NCBI GenBank assembly: GCA_046349435.1
Contig: JAXMCI010000036.1
Coordinates: 18,146-82,145, forward strand
From: JAXMCI01 sp046349435
GTDB lineage: Bacteria > Pseudomonadota > Alphaproteobacteria > Dongiales > Dongiaceae
Length of the DNA stretch: 64,000 bases
Direction: 5' to 3'
The notes below the pieces were generated by a model. It did not search any database. It saw only the letters and a program-made list of their open reading frames with translations, and was not told the origin of the DNA. Every line of letters begins with the position of its first letter. Position 1 is the stretch's first letter. A program made the translations under genes and the position numbers. Shown here piece after piece: positions 42,683 to 51,720 of this stretch.

Positions 42683-43261
42683 CTACCCAGCGCTTGGGAC
42701 GGTCCTCTCGACGACCCAGCGGTTCTTGCCGATGCGGCGGTCGCGGCGGAATCCCTGCTGCTCGAACATCGCCGCCGTGCCGTTGTGCAGGAACGCCGAC
42801 GAGGCCGAGCGGCCCGCGACGTCCTCCGGGTAGCTCTCGACCCGCCCGCCGCCGAGATCCGCGATCGCCTGCAGGGCGCCGGCGAGCGCGGCCGCCGCGA
42901 CGCCCTTGCCGCGCCATCCCGGGTCGACGAAGAAGCAGGTGATCCGCCAGTCCGGCGGTGCCGCCATGCCCTCGAGGTAGGCCCGCCGGCTCTTGATGCG
43001 CGGCAGCTCGTCGGGCGAGCCGAACTGGCACCAGCCGACGCAGCGCGCCCCGTCATAGACCAGCGCGGCGTGCGCCCGGCCGGCGCGGACCCGGGCCTCC
43101 TTGTCGGCCCGGTTCTGCGCGGCGCTGCGGCCCCGCCCGATGCCTTCGGGGTGGAAGGACATGCACCAGCAGCCGCCCCACACGCCGTTGCAGCGCTCGA
43201 CCAGCGCCGCGAAGTCGGGCCAGGTCGCGGCGTCGAGCGTGCGCACCGCCAGCGCGGCCAT
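42683..43261 (-). CDS. GNAT-family N-acetyltransferase
   Basis: A 192-residue acetyltransferase. The acetyl-CoA loop is FFVDPGWRGKGVAAAALAGAL (V-x-x-x-x-R-G-x-G type), followed by the C-terminal pattern AAMFEQQGFRRDRRIGKN. An N-terminal Cys/Trp-rich stretch (NGVWGGCWCMSFHPEG) is seen in a subgroup often annotated only as GNAT. It lies 12 bases beyond htpG's stop, on the same strand. Confidence 0.88.
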   Translation of the reverse strand: MAALAVRTLDAATWPDFAALVERCNGVWGGCWCMSFHPEGIGRGRSAAQNRADKEARVRAGRAHAALVYDGARCVGWCQFGSPDELPRIKSRRAYLEGMAAPPDWRITCFFVDPGWRGKGVAAAALAGALQAIADLGGGRVESYPEDVAGRSASSAFLHNGTAAMFEQQGFRRDRRIGKNRWVVERTVPSAG

Positions 43262-43273
43262 GGGCCCGGGCCC

Positions 43274-45166
43274 CTACGCCGCCAGGGAGCGGCCCATCAT
43301 CGCCGCCAGCCGGCGGGCGAAGGCGGCGGGGTCGGCGAGCGTCTCGCCGTCGACGATGCGGGCCTGGTCGAGCAGCAGCCAGGCGGCCTCGGCGATCTCG
43401 TCGCCGGAGCCCTTCTCCGAAAGGCGCTTGGCCAGCCCGGCGATCAGCGGGTGGTGCGGGTTGACCTCGAGCACGCGCTTGGCCTGGGCGTCGAGCTGGC
43501 GGTGCTGGCGCAGCAGCCGCTCGAGATGGATGTCCATGTCGCCCTCGGCGGCCACCAGGCAGACCGCGCTGTCGGTCAGGCGCTGCGAGCCGCGCACGTC
43601 CTTGACCGCGTCCTGCAGGGTCAGCCGGAACAGCGCGATCAGGCTGTCGACGCCGGCCGGCTGCGGCTCCTCCGGCTTCGCCGCCTCGCCTTCCGGCCGG
43701 GCGATCTTCTCGAGGTCGGCGCCGCCGCGGGTCACCGACTTGAAGGGCTTGTCCTGGAAGCTGCCGACCCCCGGCATCCAGAACTCGTCGACGGGATCGG
43801 TCAGCAGCAGCACCTCGACGCCGCGGGCGGCGAAGCCCTCGAGCTGCGGGCTGCGCTTGAGGGCGTCGAGCGACTCGCCGGCGATGGTGTAGATCGCCTC
43901 CTGGCCGGGCTTCATGCGCGCGACATACTGCGCCAGCGAGACCAGCCCGTCGCCGGCGGTCGAGCGGAAGCGGGCCAGCCCGAGCAGCTTGTCGCGGTGC
44001 TCGTGGTCCTCGTAGAGGCCCTCCTTCAGCACGGCGCCGAAATTGTCCCAGAAGGTCGCGTAGTCCTCCGGCTCCTTCTCCGCCTTCTTCTCGAGCTCGC
44101 CCAGCACGCGCTTGATCAGGCCGGCGCGGATCTTCGCCAGCAGCGGGTTGTGCTGCAGCATCTCGCGGCTGAGGCTGAGCGGCAGGTCCTCGGAATCGAT
44201 CACCCCGCGCAGGAAGCGCAGCCAGGCCGGCAGCACCTCCGCGCAATCGTCGGTGATGAAGACCCGCTTCACATAGAGCTTGAGGGCGTGCTTGCGGTCG
44301 GGGTGGAACAGGTCGAAGGGCTTGCTCGCCGGCACGAAGACCAGCGCGGTGTACTCGATCTTGCCCTCGGCGCGGTAGTGGATGGTCAGCCAGGGCTCGT
44401 CGAAGCCGTGGCTGACATGGCGGTAGAACTCGCCATATTGCTGCTTGGTGACCTCGGACTTCGGCCGGGTCCACAGCGCCGAGGCGCTGTTCAGCGTCGT
44501 CTCCTTGCCGCCCTCGGCCAGCACGATCGGCAGGCCGACATGGTCGGAATGGGCGGTGACGATGCGCCGCAGCCGCTCGGGCTCGAGGAACTCCTGCTCG
44601 GTCTTGCGCAGGTGCAGGACGACGCTGGTGCCGCGGCTCTCGACCTCGGCCTCGGCGATGGTGAAGGCGCCCTTGCCGTCGGATTCCCAGCGCCAGCCCT
44701 GGGCGTCGCCGGCCCGCCGGCTCAGCACCTCGACCCGCTCGGCGACCATGAAGGCGGCGTAGAAGCCGACGCCGAACTGGCCGATCAGGCTGATATCCTT
44801 GCCCTTCGCGGCGCCCGTCCCGGCCTCGCCCGCCGCGCCGCCCAGCCCCTCGAGGAAGGCGGCGGTGCCGGAGCGCGCGATGGTCCCGAGATTCTCGATC
44901 AGCTCGGCGCGGTTCATGCCGATCCCGTTGTCGGCCACGGTCAGCGTCCCGGCCTTCTTGTCGGGGATCAGCCGGATCCTGAACTCGCCGTCGCCGGCGG
45001 TCAGCGACGGGTCGGTCAGCGCCAGGTAGCGCAGCCGGTCGCAGGCGTCGGACGCGTTGGAGATCAGCTCGCGCAGGAACACCGCCTTGTCGCTGTAGAT
45101 CGAGTGCGCGACGATGTCGAGGAGGCGGCTGACCTCCGCCTGGAACCCGTGTGTCTCGCTGGCCAT
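43274..45166 (-). CDS. htpG: Chaperone protein HtpG (Hsp90)
   Basis: A 630-residue Hsp90. The N-terminal ATPase domain is clear (LRELISNASDACDRLRYLAL; DNGIGMNRAELIENLGTIA; GQFGVGFYAAFMVAERVEV). The middle domain has the catalytic Arg region and LPLSLSREMLQHNP, and a short C-terminal dimerisation domain ends the protein. The length is normal for bacterial HtpG. It is an ATP-dependent cytosolic chaperone. It is divergent from the helicase gene at 45309, with a 142-base gap. Confidence 0.97.
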   Translation of the reverse strand: MASETHGFQAEVSRLLDIVAHSIYSDKAVFLRELISNASDACDRLRYLALTDPSLTAGDGEFRIRLIPDKKAGTLTVADNGIGMNRAELIENLGTIARSGTAAFLEGLGGAAGEAGTGAAKGKDISLIGQFGVGFYAAFMVAERVEVLSRRAGDAQGWRWESDGKGAFTIAEAEVESRGTSVVLHLRKTEQEFLEPERLRRIVTAHSDHVGLPIVLAEGGKETTLNSASALWTRPKSEVTKQQYGEFYRHVSHGFDEPWLTIHYRAEGKIEYTALVFVPASKPFDLFHPDRKHALKLYVKRVFITDDCAEVLPAWLRFLRGVIDSEDLPLSLSREMLQHNPLLAKIRAGLIKRVLGELEKKAEKEPEDYATFWDNFGAVLKEGLYEDHEHRDKLLGLARFRSTAGDGLVSLAQYVARMKPGQEAIYTIAGESLDALKRSPQLEGFAARGVEVLLLTDPVDEFWMPGVGSFQDKPFKSVTRGGADLEKIARPEGEAAKPEEPQPAGVDSLIALFRLTLQDAVKDVRGSQRLTDSAVCLVAAEGDMDIHLERLLRQHRQLDAQAKRVLEVNPHHPLIAGLAKRLSEKGSGDEIAEAAWLLLDQARIVDGETLADPAAFARRLAAMMGRSLAA

Positions 45167-45308
45167 CGCTCCATCCCCGGCTGGCGCGCCCCGAACGGGG
45201 CTGCGGCATGAAACCGGCGCAGATATGTGGCATCGCCGGCCCGGCATCAAGGGCATGCCGCCACCCGGAAGGCTTGCAATCCGCCGGTCCAGCCCCGATT
45301 CTCAGCCT

Positions 45309-47801
45309 ATGGATTCCGCGCTGGAGCGGCGCGTCATCGCCGTCCTCGGCCCCACCAATACCGGCAAGACGCATTTCGCGATCGACCGCATGCTGGGCCA
45401 CCGCACCGGCATGATCGGCTTCCCCCTGCGGCTGCTGGCGCGGGAGAACTACGACAAGATCCGCCGCCTCAAGGGCGCCGCCTCGGTGGCGCTGATCACC
45501 GGCGAGGAGCGGATCCTGCCGCCCAGCCCGCGCTGGTTCGTCTGCACCGTCGAGGCGATGCCGCTGGACCGGCCGGTGGCCTTCCTGGCGGTCGACGAGA
45601 TCCAGCTCGCCGCCGACCCGGAGCGCGGCCACGTCTTCACCCAGCGGCTGCTGGCGGCCCGCGGCGAGGAGGAGACGCTGCTGCTCGGCGCCGAGACCAT
45701 CCGCCCGCTGCTCCGCCGGCTGGTGCCCGACGCCGAGATCCTGACCCGGCCGCGCTTCTCCACGCTGGCCTATGCCGGGACGAAGAAGGTCACCCGCCTG
45801 CCGCCGCGCAGCGCCGTCGTGGCCTTCTCGGCCGCCGACGTCTACCGCCTCGCCGAGCTGGTGCGCCGCCAGCGCGGCGGCACCGCCGTGGTGATGGGCG
45901 CGCTCAGCCCGCGCACCCGCAACGCCCAGATCGCCCTCTACCAGGGCGGCGAGGTCGACTATCTCGTCGCCACCGACGCGATCGGCATGGGCCTCAACAT
46001 GGACGTCGACCACGTCGCCTTCGCCGGCCTCACCAAGTTCGACGGGCGGGTGGCGCGCCGGCTGTCGCCGGCCGAGATGGCGCAGATCGCCGGCCGGGCC
46101 GGCCGCCACATGAACGACGGCACCTTCGGCACGACCGCCGAGCTCGGGCCGCTCGATCCCGAGCTGGTCGAGGCGATCGAGACCCACAGCTTCGACCCGC
46201 TGACCGCCCTCTACTGGCGCAACGACGACCTCGATTTCGCCGCGCCCGAGCGGCTGCTGAAGAGCCTCGACCAGCGGCCGCCCTCGCCGGTTCTGGTGCG
46301 GGCCCGCGAGGCCGAGGACCAGCAGGCCCTGGCGGCCCTGTCGCGCGACCCGGAGCTGGCCCGGCTGGCGGCCGGGCCGGCCGGGGTGCGGCTGCTCTGG
46401 GAGGTCTGCCAGATCCCCGATTTCCGCAAGATCCTGAGCGACGCCCATGTCCGGCTGCTCGGCCAGATCTTCCGCCACCTCGCCGCCGCCGGCCGGCTGC
46501 CGCCCGACTGGGTGGCCGGGCAGATCGCCCGCATCGACCGGGTCGAGGGCGACATCGACACGCTGGTCGGCCGCATCGCCCATATCCGGACCTGGACCTA
46601 CGTCTCGCACCGCGCCGGCTGGCTCGGCGACCCCGGCCACTGGCAGGAGCGCACCCGGGCGATCGAGGACAAGCTCTCCGACGCGCTGCACGAGCGGCTG
46701 ACCCAGCGCTTCGTCGACCGCCGCCACGCCGTGCTGGTGCGCAAGCTGAAGGACGGCGGCGCGCTGCTCGGCGCGGTGACGCGGGCCGGCGAGGTGGTGG
46801 TCGAGGGCCATCGGGTCGGCCAGCTCGAGGGCTTCAGCTTCCGCCCCGACGGCGACGCCGCCGGCGAGGAGGCCCGGCCGCTGCTCACCGCCGCGCGCCG
46901 CGCGCTGTCCGCCGAGCTGCCGGCCCGGCTCGCCCGCTTCGAGGCCGAGCCCGACGCGTCCTTCGCGCTCGGCCGCGACGGCACCATCGCCTGGGACGGC
47001 GTGCCGGTGGCCCGCCTGATGGCCGGCGACGCGCCGCTGGCGCCGCGGCCGGAGCCGCTGCCCTCCGACCTGATCGACGGCGCCGGGCGGGAGCGGCTGC
47101 GCCGGCGGCTCGCCGCCTGGCTGGCCCGCCAGCTCGAGGCGAGGCTGGCGCCGCTCTTCCGGCTGCGCGAGGCGCCGCTCGCCGGTGCCGCCCGCGGCAT
47201 CGCCTTCCAGCTGGTCGAGGGCTTCGGGCTGCTGCCGCGCGCCACCCTCGCCGCCCAGCTGGCGGCGCTCGGGCCCGGCGATCGCCGCGCCTTGGGCCGG
47301 CTCGGCGTGCGGCTGGGCGCGCAGAGCGTCTGGCTGCCGGCGCTGGCCGGCGGCGAGGCGCCGGCCCTGCTCGCCCAGCTCTGGGCGCTCGGCCGCGGCA
47401 TCGCCACCCCGCCGCTGCCGCGCCGCCGCCGTCCCAGCCTGGCCGCCGACCCGGCCCTGCCCGCCGGCTTCTGGCAGGCGATCGGCTACCGCCTGCTCGG
47501 CGGCCGGGCGGTACGGGCCGACGCGCTCGAGCATCTCGCGGCGCTCGCCCGCAAGGCGGCGGCGGCCGGCCCGTTCGAGGCCGACGCGGCGCTCTGCCTC
47601 GCCGCCGGCTGCGATCCCGCCGGGCTCGCCCTGCTGCTGCCGGCGCTGGGCTACCGGCGCCAGGGAGGCACCGAGCGCGGCGAGGGGCCGCCGCGCTTCG
47701 TCGCGCGGCCGCGCGGTGCCAGGCGCCGGCGCCCGGCGCAGGAGAGCGCGGCGGCGGCGCACTCGCCCTTCGCCAAGCTGCGCGGTCTCGGGCTGGGTTG
47801 A
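45309..47801 (+). CDS. Suv3-like ATP-dependent RNA helicase
   Basis: An 830-residue superfamily 2 helicase. Motif I is GPTNTGKTHFA, motif II is VDEIQLAADPERG (DEIQ), motif III-like LLLGAETIRPLL, motif V VATDAIGMGLNMD and motif VI QIAGRAGRHMNDG. This set matches the Suv3/mitochondrial RNA degradosome helicase group. A long C-terminal region (from about 380) is Arg/Ala/Leu-rich, as in alphaproteobacterial homologues. The last codon overlaps the next gene by one base (TGATG). It heads a conserved alphaproteobacterial gene run. Confidence 0.93.
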   Translation: MDSALERRVIAVLGPTNTGKTHFAIDRMLGHRTGMIGFPLRLLARENYDKIRRLKGAASVALITGEERILPPSPRWFVCTVEAMPLDRPVAFLAVDEIQLAADPERGHVFTQRLLAARGEEETLLLGAETIRPLLRRLVPDAEILTRPRFSTLAYAGTKKVTRLPPRSAVVAFSAADVYRLAELVRRQRGGTAVVMGALSPRTRNAQIALYQGGEVDYLVATDAIGMGLNMDVDHVAFAGLTKFDGRVARRLSPAEMAQIAGRAGRHMNDGTFGTTAELGPLDPELVEAIETHSFDPLTALYWRNDDLDFAAPERLLKSLDQRPPSPVLVRAREAEDQQALAALSRDPELARLAAGPAGVRLLWEVCQIPDFRKILSDAHVRLLGQIFRHLAAAGRLPPDWVAGQIARIDRVEGDIDTLVGRIAHIRTWTYVSHRAGWLGDPGHWQERTRAIEDKLSDALHERLTQRFVDRRHAVLVRKLKDGGALLGAVTRAGEVVVEGHRVGQLEGFSFRPDGDAAGEEARPLLTAARRALSAELPARLARFEAEPDASFALGRDGTIAWDGVPVARLMAGDAPLAPRPEPLPSDLIDGAGRERLRRRLAAWLARQLEARLAPLFRLREAPLAGAARGIAFQLVEGFGLLPRATLAAQLAALGPGDRRALGRLGVRLGAQSVWLPALAGGEAPALLAQLWALGRGIATPPLPRRRRPSLAADPALPAGFWQAIGYRLLGGRAVRADALEHLAALARKAAAAGPFEADAALCLAAGCDPAGLALLLPALGYRRQGGTERGEGPPRFVARPRGARRRRPAQESAAAAHSPFAKLRGLGLG

Positions 47802-48127
47802 TGGCCGAGGACGCGGCGCAGGACGGGCTCAGGCTCGACAAGTGGCTGTGGTTCGCCCGCTTCTGCAAGAGCCGGAGCCAGGCGAGCCAGCTCTGCGCCG
47901 GCGGCCGGCTGCGGCTCGACGGCCAGCTGGTGCGCAAGGCGCACCAGCTGGTGCGGCCCGGCGCCGTGCTGACCTTCCCGCTCGGGCCGCATATCCGCGT
48001 CGTCCGGGTGCTGGCGCTCGGGGTGCGGCGCGGCCCGCCGGCCGAGGCCCGCGCCCTCTACGAGGATCTCGAGCCGCCGCCGGCGCGCGGCGGCGGCGCG
48101 GCGTTGCCAGCCCGCGGCGGCGCGTGA
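47801..48127 (+). CDS. S4-domain RNA-binding protein (Hsp15/HslR-like)
   Basis: A 108-residue protein dominated by an S4 RNA-binding domain (LRLDKWLWFARFCKSRSQAS; GGRLRLDGQLVRKAHQLVRPG). Homologues include Hsp15, which recycles stalled 50S subunits carrying peptidyl-tRNA. The start overlaps the helicase stop by one base. The C-terminal tail is Pro/Gly-rich and disordered. Confidence 0.9.
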   Translation: MAEDAAQDGLRLDKWLWFARFCKSRSQASQLCAGGRLRLDGQLVRKAHQLVRPGAVLTFPLGPHIRVVRVLALGVRRGPPAEARALYEDLEPPPARGGGAALPARGGA

Positions 48128-48140
48128 TAGGCAGGGCGCC

Positions 48141-48602
48141 ATGCTCGACCGGCTCAAGGCTTGGCTGCTCGACCCTGCGGAGGCGCTGCGCTCCTCGGCC
48201 GGCGACGACCGCGATCGCCGCTATGCCGCGGCCGGCCTGCTGGTCGTCGCCGCCCGCATGGACGACCGCTTCAGCCCGGCCGAGCGCGAAGCCATCCTGC
48301 GCCTGCTGCGCCGCCAGTACGACCTGTCGGAGGCCGAGGCGGAGGAGCTGACGGGCATCGCCGAGCGGCGCGCCGAGGAATCGCAGCAGATCTTCCCGCT
48401 GACCCAGATCGTCGAGGAGAGCTTCAGCCCGGCCGAGCGCATCGACCTCATGGAAATGCTCTGGGAAGTGGTCTATGCCGACGGCCGGCTGGACGAGTAC
48501 GAGGCCAACCTGCTGCGCCGCATCGCCGGGCTGATCCATGTCGGCGACGGCGACAGCGGCGCGGCCCGCAAGAGAGTGCTGGCGCGGCTCGGAAAGGGCT
48601 GA
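48141..48602 (+). CDS. TerB-family (tellurite-resistance-like) helical protein
   Basis: A 153-residue helical protein with acidic metal-binding motifs of the TerB family (ARMDDRFSPAEREAILRLL and YADGRLDEYEANLLRRIAGL). The family is often found near stress and RNA-handling genes, with unknown biochemistry. It lies 13 bases after the S4 gene in the same direction. Confidence 0.9.
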   Translation: MLDRLKAWLLDPAEALRSSAGDDRDRRYAAAGLLVVAARMDDRFSPAEREAILRLLRRQYDLSEAEAEELTGIAERRAEESQQIFPLTQIVEESFSPAERIDLMEMLWEVVYADGRLDEYEANLLRRIAGLIHVGDGDSGAARKRVLARLGKG

Positions 48603-48630
48603 GCCGAAGGCGCCCTACACGGAGATTTCG

Positions 48631-48966
48631 ATGACCTATGTGGTGACCGAGCCCTGCATCAAGTGCAAGTACATGGATTGCGTCGAGGTGTGCCCCGTCG
48701 ACTGCTTCTATGTCGGCGAGAACATGCTGGTGATCCACCCCGACGAATGCATCGATTGCGGGGTCTGCGAGCCGGAGTGCCCGGTCGAGGCGATCCTGCC
48801 GGACACCGAGTCCGGCATGGAGAAGTGGGTCGAGATCAACCGGCAATACGCCGAGGCCTGGCCGAACATCACCCGCAAGGGTGAGGCGCCGGCCGATGCC
48901 GATTCATGGAAGGGTGTGCCGGACAAGTTCGAGAAGCATTTCAGCTCCAATCCCGGCAAGGGCTGA
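48631..48966 (+). CDS. fdxA: 7Fe ferredoxin FdxA
   Basis: A 111-residue ferredoxin. The N-terminal cluster motif reads CIKCKYMDCVEVCPVDCF and the second CIDCGVCEPECP, which bind a [3Fe-4S] and a [4Fe-4S] cluster. A helical C-terminal extension (from about residue 60) is typical of FdxA. It is a cytosolic electron carrier. The fdxA-carD order is widely conserved in alphaproteobacteria. Confidence 0.96.
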   Translation: MTYVVTEPCIKCKYMDCVEVCPVDCFYVGENMLVIHPDECIDCGVCEPECPVEAILPDTESGMEKWVEINRQYAEAWPNITRKGEAPADADSWKGVPDKFEKHFSSNPGKG

Positions 48967-48973
48967 AGACTGC

Positions 48974-49000
48974 CGCCCGGCCGGGCAACCCGGCCGGGCG
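48974..49000 (+). terminator. GC-rich hairpin after fdxA
   Basis: Twelve-base perfect arms (CGCCCGGCCGGG and complement) with a three-base loop begin 7 bases after the fdxA stop. No T-run follows, so it may act through Rho or as an RNA 3'-end stabiliser. The rest of the 314-base gap to carD holds the promoter at 49064 and no other recognised feature. Confidence 0.6.
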
Positions 49001-49063
49001 ACGCCGCAGGGTTGCGAATAGCGCAGGCCGCTCAAGGGGTTGCGACCCTTTGGCGCGGTTTCG

Positions 49064-49092
49064 TTGAATTTCGCCTGCAGTTTTGTTATAGT
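49064..49092 (+). promoter_or_regulatory. Sigma-70-type promoter of carD
   Basis: TTGAAT (49064-49069) and TATAGT (49087-49092) are spaced by exactly 17 bases in a locally AT-richer stretch, about 190 bases upstream of the carD start. The long leader has no recognised structure. Confidence 0.7.
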
Positions 49093-49280
49093 CGCGGTCG
49101 CTCGTGGACCATCGTGTCCGGCGAGCCGAGGTTCAAAAGGGCGATCCGTCGCCCGATCCTTGCGTCATAGGGAAACATGCGGGTGCGGCAGGGCTGCGCG
49201 CGCCGGGTGGTTCCTGTGGCCTGCGATCGGGCGCCGCGGATGGGCATCGTCCGGCGTGCGGCATAGCGAGAGCAGAGAAA

Positions 49281-49784
49281 ATGTCGAAGGAAAAGGACAT
49301 CGGGTTCCGGCCGGGGGATTTTGTCGTCTATCCGACGCACGGGGTCGGCAAGGTGGTGGGGATCGAGAACCAGGAGATCTCCGGGATCAGCCTGCAGGTC
49401 ATCATCATCAGCTTCGACAAGGACCGCATGACGCTGCGCGTGCCGGTCGCCAAGGCGAAGAATTCGGGCCTGCGCAAGCTGTCCACCCGCAAGGTGATGG
49501 ACGCCGCCCTGACCACGCTCAAGGGCCGCTCGCGGGTGAAGCGGGCGATGTGGAGCCGCCGCGCGCAGGAATACGAGGCCAAGATCAACTCCGGCGACCC
49601 GGTCTCGATCGCCGAGGTCGTGCGCGACCTGCACCGCAACGCCGACCAGCCCGACCAGTCCTACAGCGAGCGGCAGATCTACCAGGCGGCGCTCGACCGG
49701 CTGGTGCGCGAGCTGGCCGCCGTCGAGGCGATCGACGAGAAGGCGGCGACCCAGCGCCTGGAGCAGGTTCTCAAGGCGGCGTGA
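49281..49784 (+). CDS. CarD-family transcriptional regulator
   Basis: A 167-residue protein with an N-terminal Tudor-like RNA-polymerase-interacting domain (FRPGDFVVYPTHGVGKVVGIE; DKDRMTLRVPVAKA) and a C-terminal helical DNA-binding domain (WSRRAQEYEAKINSGDP; SYSERQIYQAALDRLVREL). It binds the RNA polymerase beta subunit and stabilises open complexes. AGAGCAGAG precedes the start. It lies upstream of rpoH as in related genomes. Confidence 0.95.
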   Translation: MSKEKDIGFRPGDFVVYPTHGVGKVVGIENQEISGISLQVIIISFDKDRMTLRVPVAKAKNSGLRKLSTRKVMDAALTTLKGRSRVKRAMWSRRAQEYEAKINSGDPVSIAEVVRDLHRNADQPDQSYSERQIYQAALDRLVRELAAVEAIDEKAATQRLEQVLKAA

Positions 49785-49798
49785 CCACCGCGCCCGAG

Positions 49799-49882
49799 CG
49801 TATCGCGGGGCCGGGCGACCGTTGCGCGGGGCCGCGCGACCGCTCCGCGGCGCCGGGCGACCGCTTCGCGGCGCTGGGCTGA
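49799..49882 (+). repeat. Four tandem 21-bp units downstream of carD
   Basis: Four imperfect 21-base units fill 49799-49819, 49820-49840, 49841-49861 and 49862-49882. Each contains a CGCGG core and most end in GGGCGAC. They lie in the short gap between carD and the phosphoesterase-like gene. The length is a multiple of three, giving a heptad-like frame, but no gene uses it. Confidence 0.75.
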
Positions 49883-49897
49883 CGGGCGCCGCAGGCG

Positions 49898-50698
49898 ATG
49901 GCGGCCGATGGCCGGTTCGCGGTGCTGCGGCGGTCGCGGCGCATCTGGGCGGTGGCCTCGATCCACGGCGAGCTCGAGCATCTCGCGACGCTGCATGACC
50001 GGCTCGCCGGCCGCATCGAGGCCGGCGACCGCGTCGTCTATCTCGGCAACTTCCTCGGCCGCGGGCCGGCGATCGGCGACACGGTCGACGCGCTGATCGG
50101 GTTCCGGCGCTGGCTGATCGCCCGGTCCGGCACCTTCGCCGCCGACGTCGTCCATCTGCGCGGCGCGCAGGAGCACATGCTGCAGAAGCTGCTGCAGCTG
50201 CAGCTCGCCCACAACCCGCGCGAGGTCTACAGCTGGATGGTGGCGCACGGCGTCGGCCCGACCGTCGCCGCCTACGGCTTCGATCCGCAGCAGGGCCACT
50301 CGGCGGCGCGGGCCGGGGCCGTGGCGCTCGCCCGCTGGACGAGCAAGCTGCGCGCCGCGGTGAAGAGCCGGCCCGGCCACGACGCGCTGCTCGCCTCGCT
50401 GCGCCGCGCCGCCTTCACCGCTGACAGCCGGCTGCTCTTCGTCCATGCCGGCATCGATCCCGAGCGGCCGCTGGCCGAGCAGGGCGACAGCCTGTGGTGG
50501 GCGACGCCGGCCTTCGATCACCTGGCGCACCCCTTCGAGGGCTTCGAGCGGGTGGTGCGCGGCTTCGATCCGCTGCATCGCGGGCTGGTCGAGCTGCCGC
50601 ACGCGCTCAGCGTCGATGGCGGCTGCGGCTTCGGCGGGCGGCTGGTCGCCGCCTGCCTCGATCCGGCGGGCGCTGTCGTGGACGTGATCGAAGCGTGA
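49898..50698 (+). CDS. Metallophosphoesterase-like protein with degenerate metal sites
   Basis: A 266-residue protein of the calcineurin-like/PPP (ApaH-like) fold. The motif frame is kept but metal ligands are changed: the first motif (normally GDIHG) is VASIHGE, the second (normally GDYVDRG) is YLGNFLGRG and the third (normally GNHE) is LRGAQEH. A late His motif survives (LFVHAGIDP). It is probably a pseudoenzyme, or works with an altered metal site. Its position between carD and rpoH suggests a regulatory or structural role. The start is unclear upstream of ATG 49898, which fits the family N-terminus. Confidence 0.8.
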   Translation: MAADGRFAVLRRSRRIWAVASIHGELEHLATLHDRLAGRIEAGDRVVYLGNFLGRGPAIGDTVDALIGFRRWLIARSGTFAADVVHLRGAQEHMLQKLLQLQLAHNPREVYSWMVAHGVGPTVAAYGFDPQQGHSAARAGAVALARWTSKLRAAVKSRPGHDALLASLRRAAFTADSRLLFVHAGIDPERPLAEQGDSLWWATPAFDHLAHPFEGFERVVRGFDPLHRGLVELPHALSVDGGCGFGGRLVAACLDPAGAVVDVIEA

Positions 50699-50792
50699 TC
50701 CGCCGCGCCGCGGCGCGCGTATAGATTGTCCGGAGTGCCCCGGTGCGACTGCGTCTGCGTCGCGGCCGGCAGCGGGGATCGGAGGGTCCGCC

Positions 50793-51686
50793 ATGGCTCA
50801 TGTCGACGACCTCGAGGTGCAGCGCGCCAATGCGCGGTTCATCCGCCGCTCGATGCGCGCCCCGATGCTGAGCCGCGAGCGCGAGGTCGAGCTCGCCCGG
50901 CGCTGGCGCGCGGCGGGCGACGCGGCGGCGCTGCACGAGCTGATCGCCGCCTATGGCCGCCTGGTGGTCGCCGCCGCCACCCGCTTCCGCGGCTACGGCC
51001 TGCCGCTCGGCGACCTCATCCAGGAAGGCCATGTCGGGCTGATGCAGGCGGCCGCGCGATTCGATGCCGACCGCGGCGTGCGCTTCTCGACCTATGCCGG
51101 CTGGTGGATCCGCTCGGCCATGCAGGACTTCATCCTGCGCAACTGGTCGATCGTGCGCACCGGCACGACGGCGGCGCAGAAGTCGCTGTTCTTCAACCTG
51201 CGGCGGCTGCGGGCGCGGCTGGCCGATCCCTCGGGCGGCGGCATGTCGCCGGAGCAGCGCCTCGCCATCGCCCAGGCGCTGCACGTCCCGCCGGCCGAGG
51301 TGGCGGCCATGGAGCAGCGCCTCTCCGGCACCGACCAGTCGCTGAACGCGACGCTCGCCGAGGACAGCGAGGAGCAGCGCCAGGACTTCATCCCCGACGA
51401 GCGGCCGGGGCCGGAGGAGGTGGTGATCGGCATGCGCGACGCGCGCACCCGCTCGCGCTGGCTGAACGAGGCGCTGGCCGAGCTCACCGACCGCGAGCGC
51501 CGCATCATCGCCGGCCGCCAGCTCGCCGAGCAGGGCGCCACCCTGGAGCAGCTCGGCCAGCTGCTCGGCGTCAGCAAGGAGCGGGTGCGCCAGCTCGAGC
51601 ACCGCGCCCTCGGCAAGCTGCGCCAGTCGCTGCGCCGCCGCGCCGACCTCGGCCCCGACGACTTGCTGCCGATGGGCCGGGGGTAG
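50793..51686 (+). CDS. rpoH: RNA polymerase heat-shock sigma factor RpoH (sigma-32 family)
   Basis: A 297-residue sigma-70-family protein. Region 2 reads GDLIQEGHVGLMQAAARFDADRG, then FSTYAGWWIRSAMQDFILRN. The RpoH box is present (AQKSLFFNLRRLRARL), and region 4 has the helix-turn-helix TLEQLGQLLGVSKERVRQLE. It directs heat-shock or stress transcription. Many alphaproteobacteria carry two rpoH genes, and the paralogue type cannot be settled here. Its 95-base upstream gap has no clear promoter. Confidence 0.94.
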   Translation: MAHVDDLEVQRANARFIRRSMRAPMLSREREVELARRWRAAGDAAALHELIAAYGRLVVAAATRFRGYGLPLGDLIQEGHVGLMQAAARFDADRGVRFSTYAGWWIRSAMQDFILRNWSIVRTGTTAAQKSLFFNLRRLRARLADPSGGGMSPEQRLAIAQALHVPPAEVAAMEQRLSGTDQSLNATLAEDSEEQRQDFIPDERPGPEEVVIGMRDARTRSRWLNEALAELTDRERRIIAGRQLAEQGATLEQLGQLLGVSKERVRQLEHRALGKLRQSLRRRADLGPDDLLPMGRG

Positions 51687-51720
51687 CGAGGCTCGCGACC
51701 AGGCCTCCGCCGCCGGTTGC

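Noticed and set aside
43053..47762. A 1569-codon open frame on the minus strand across htpG and the helicase
   Set aside because: Beyond the parts read in other frames it is Arg/Ala/Gly-rich without a family pattern, while htpG and the helicase have full motif sets. High GC makes long antisense frames by chance.
49799..49882. The tandem 21-bp units as a CRISPR array
   Set aside because: Units are contiguous with no spacers and are too short and imperfect.
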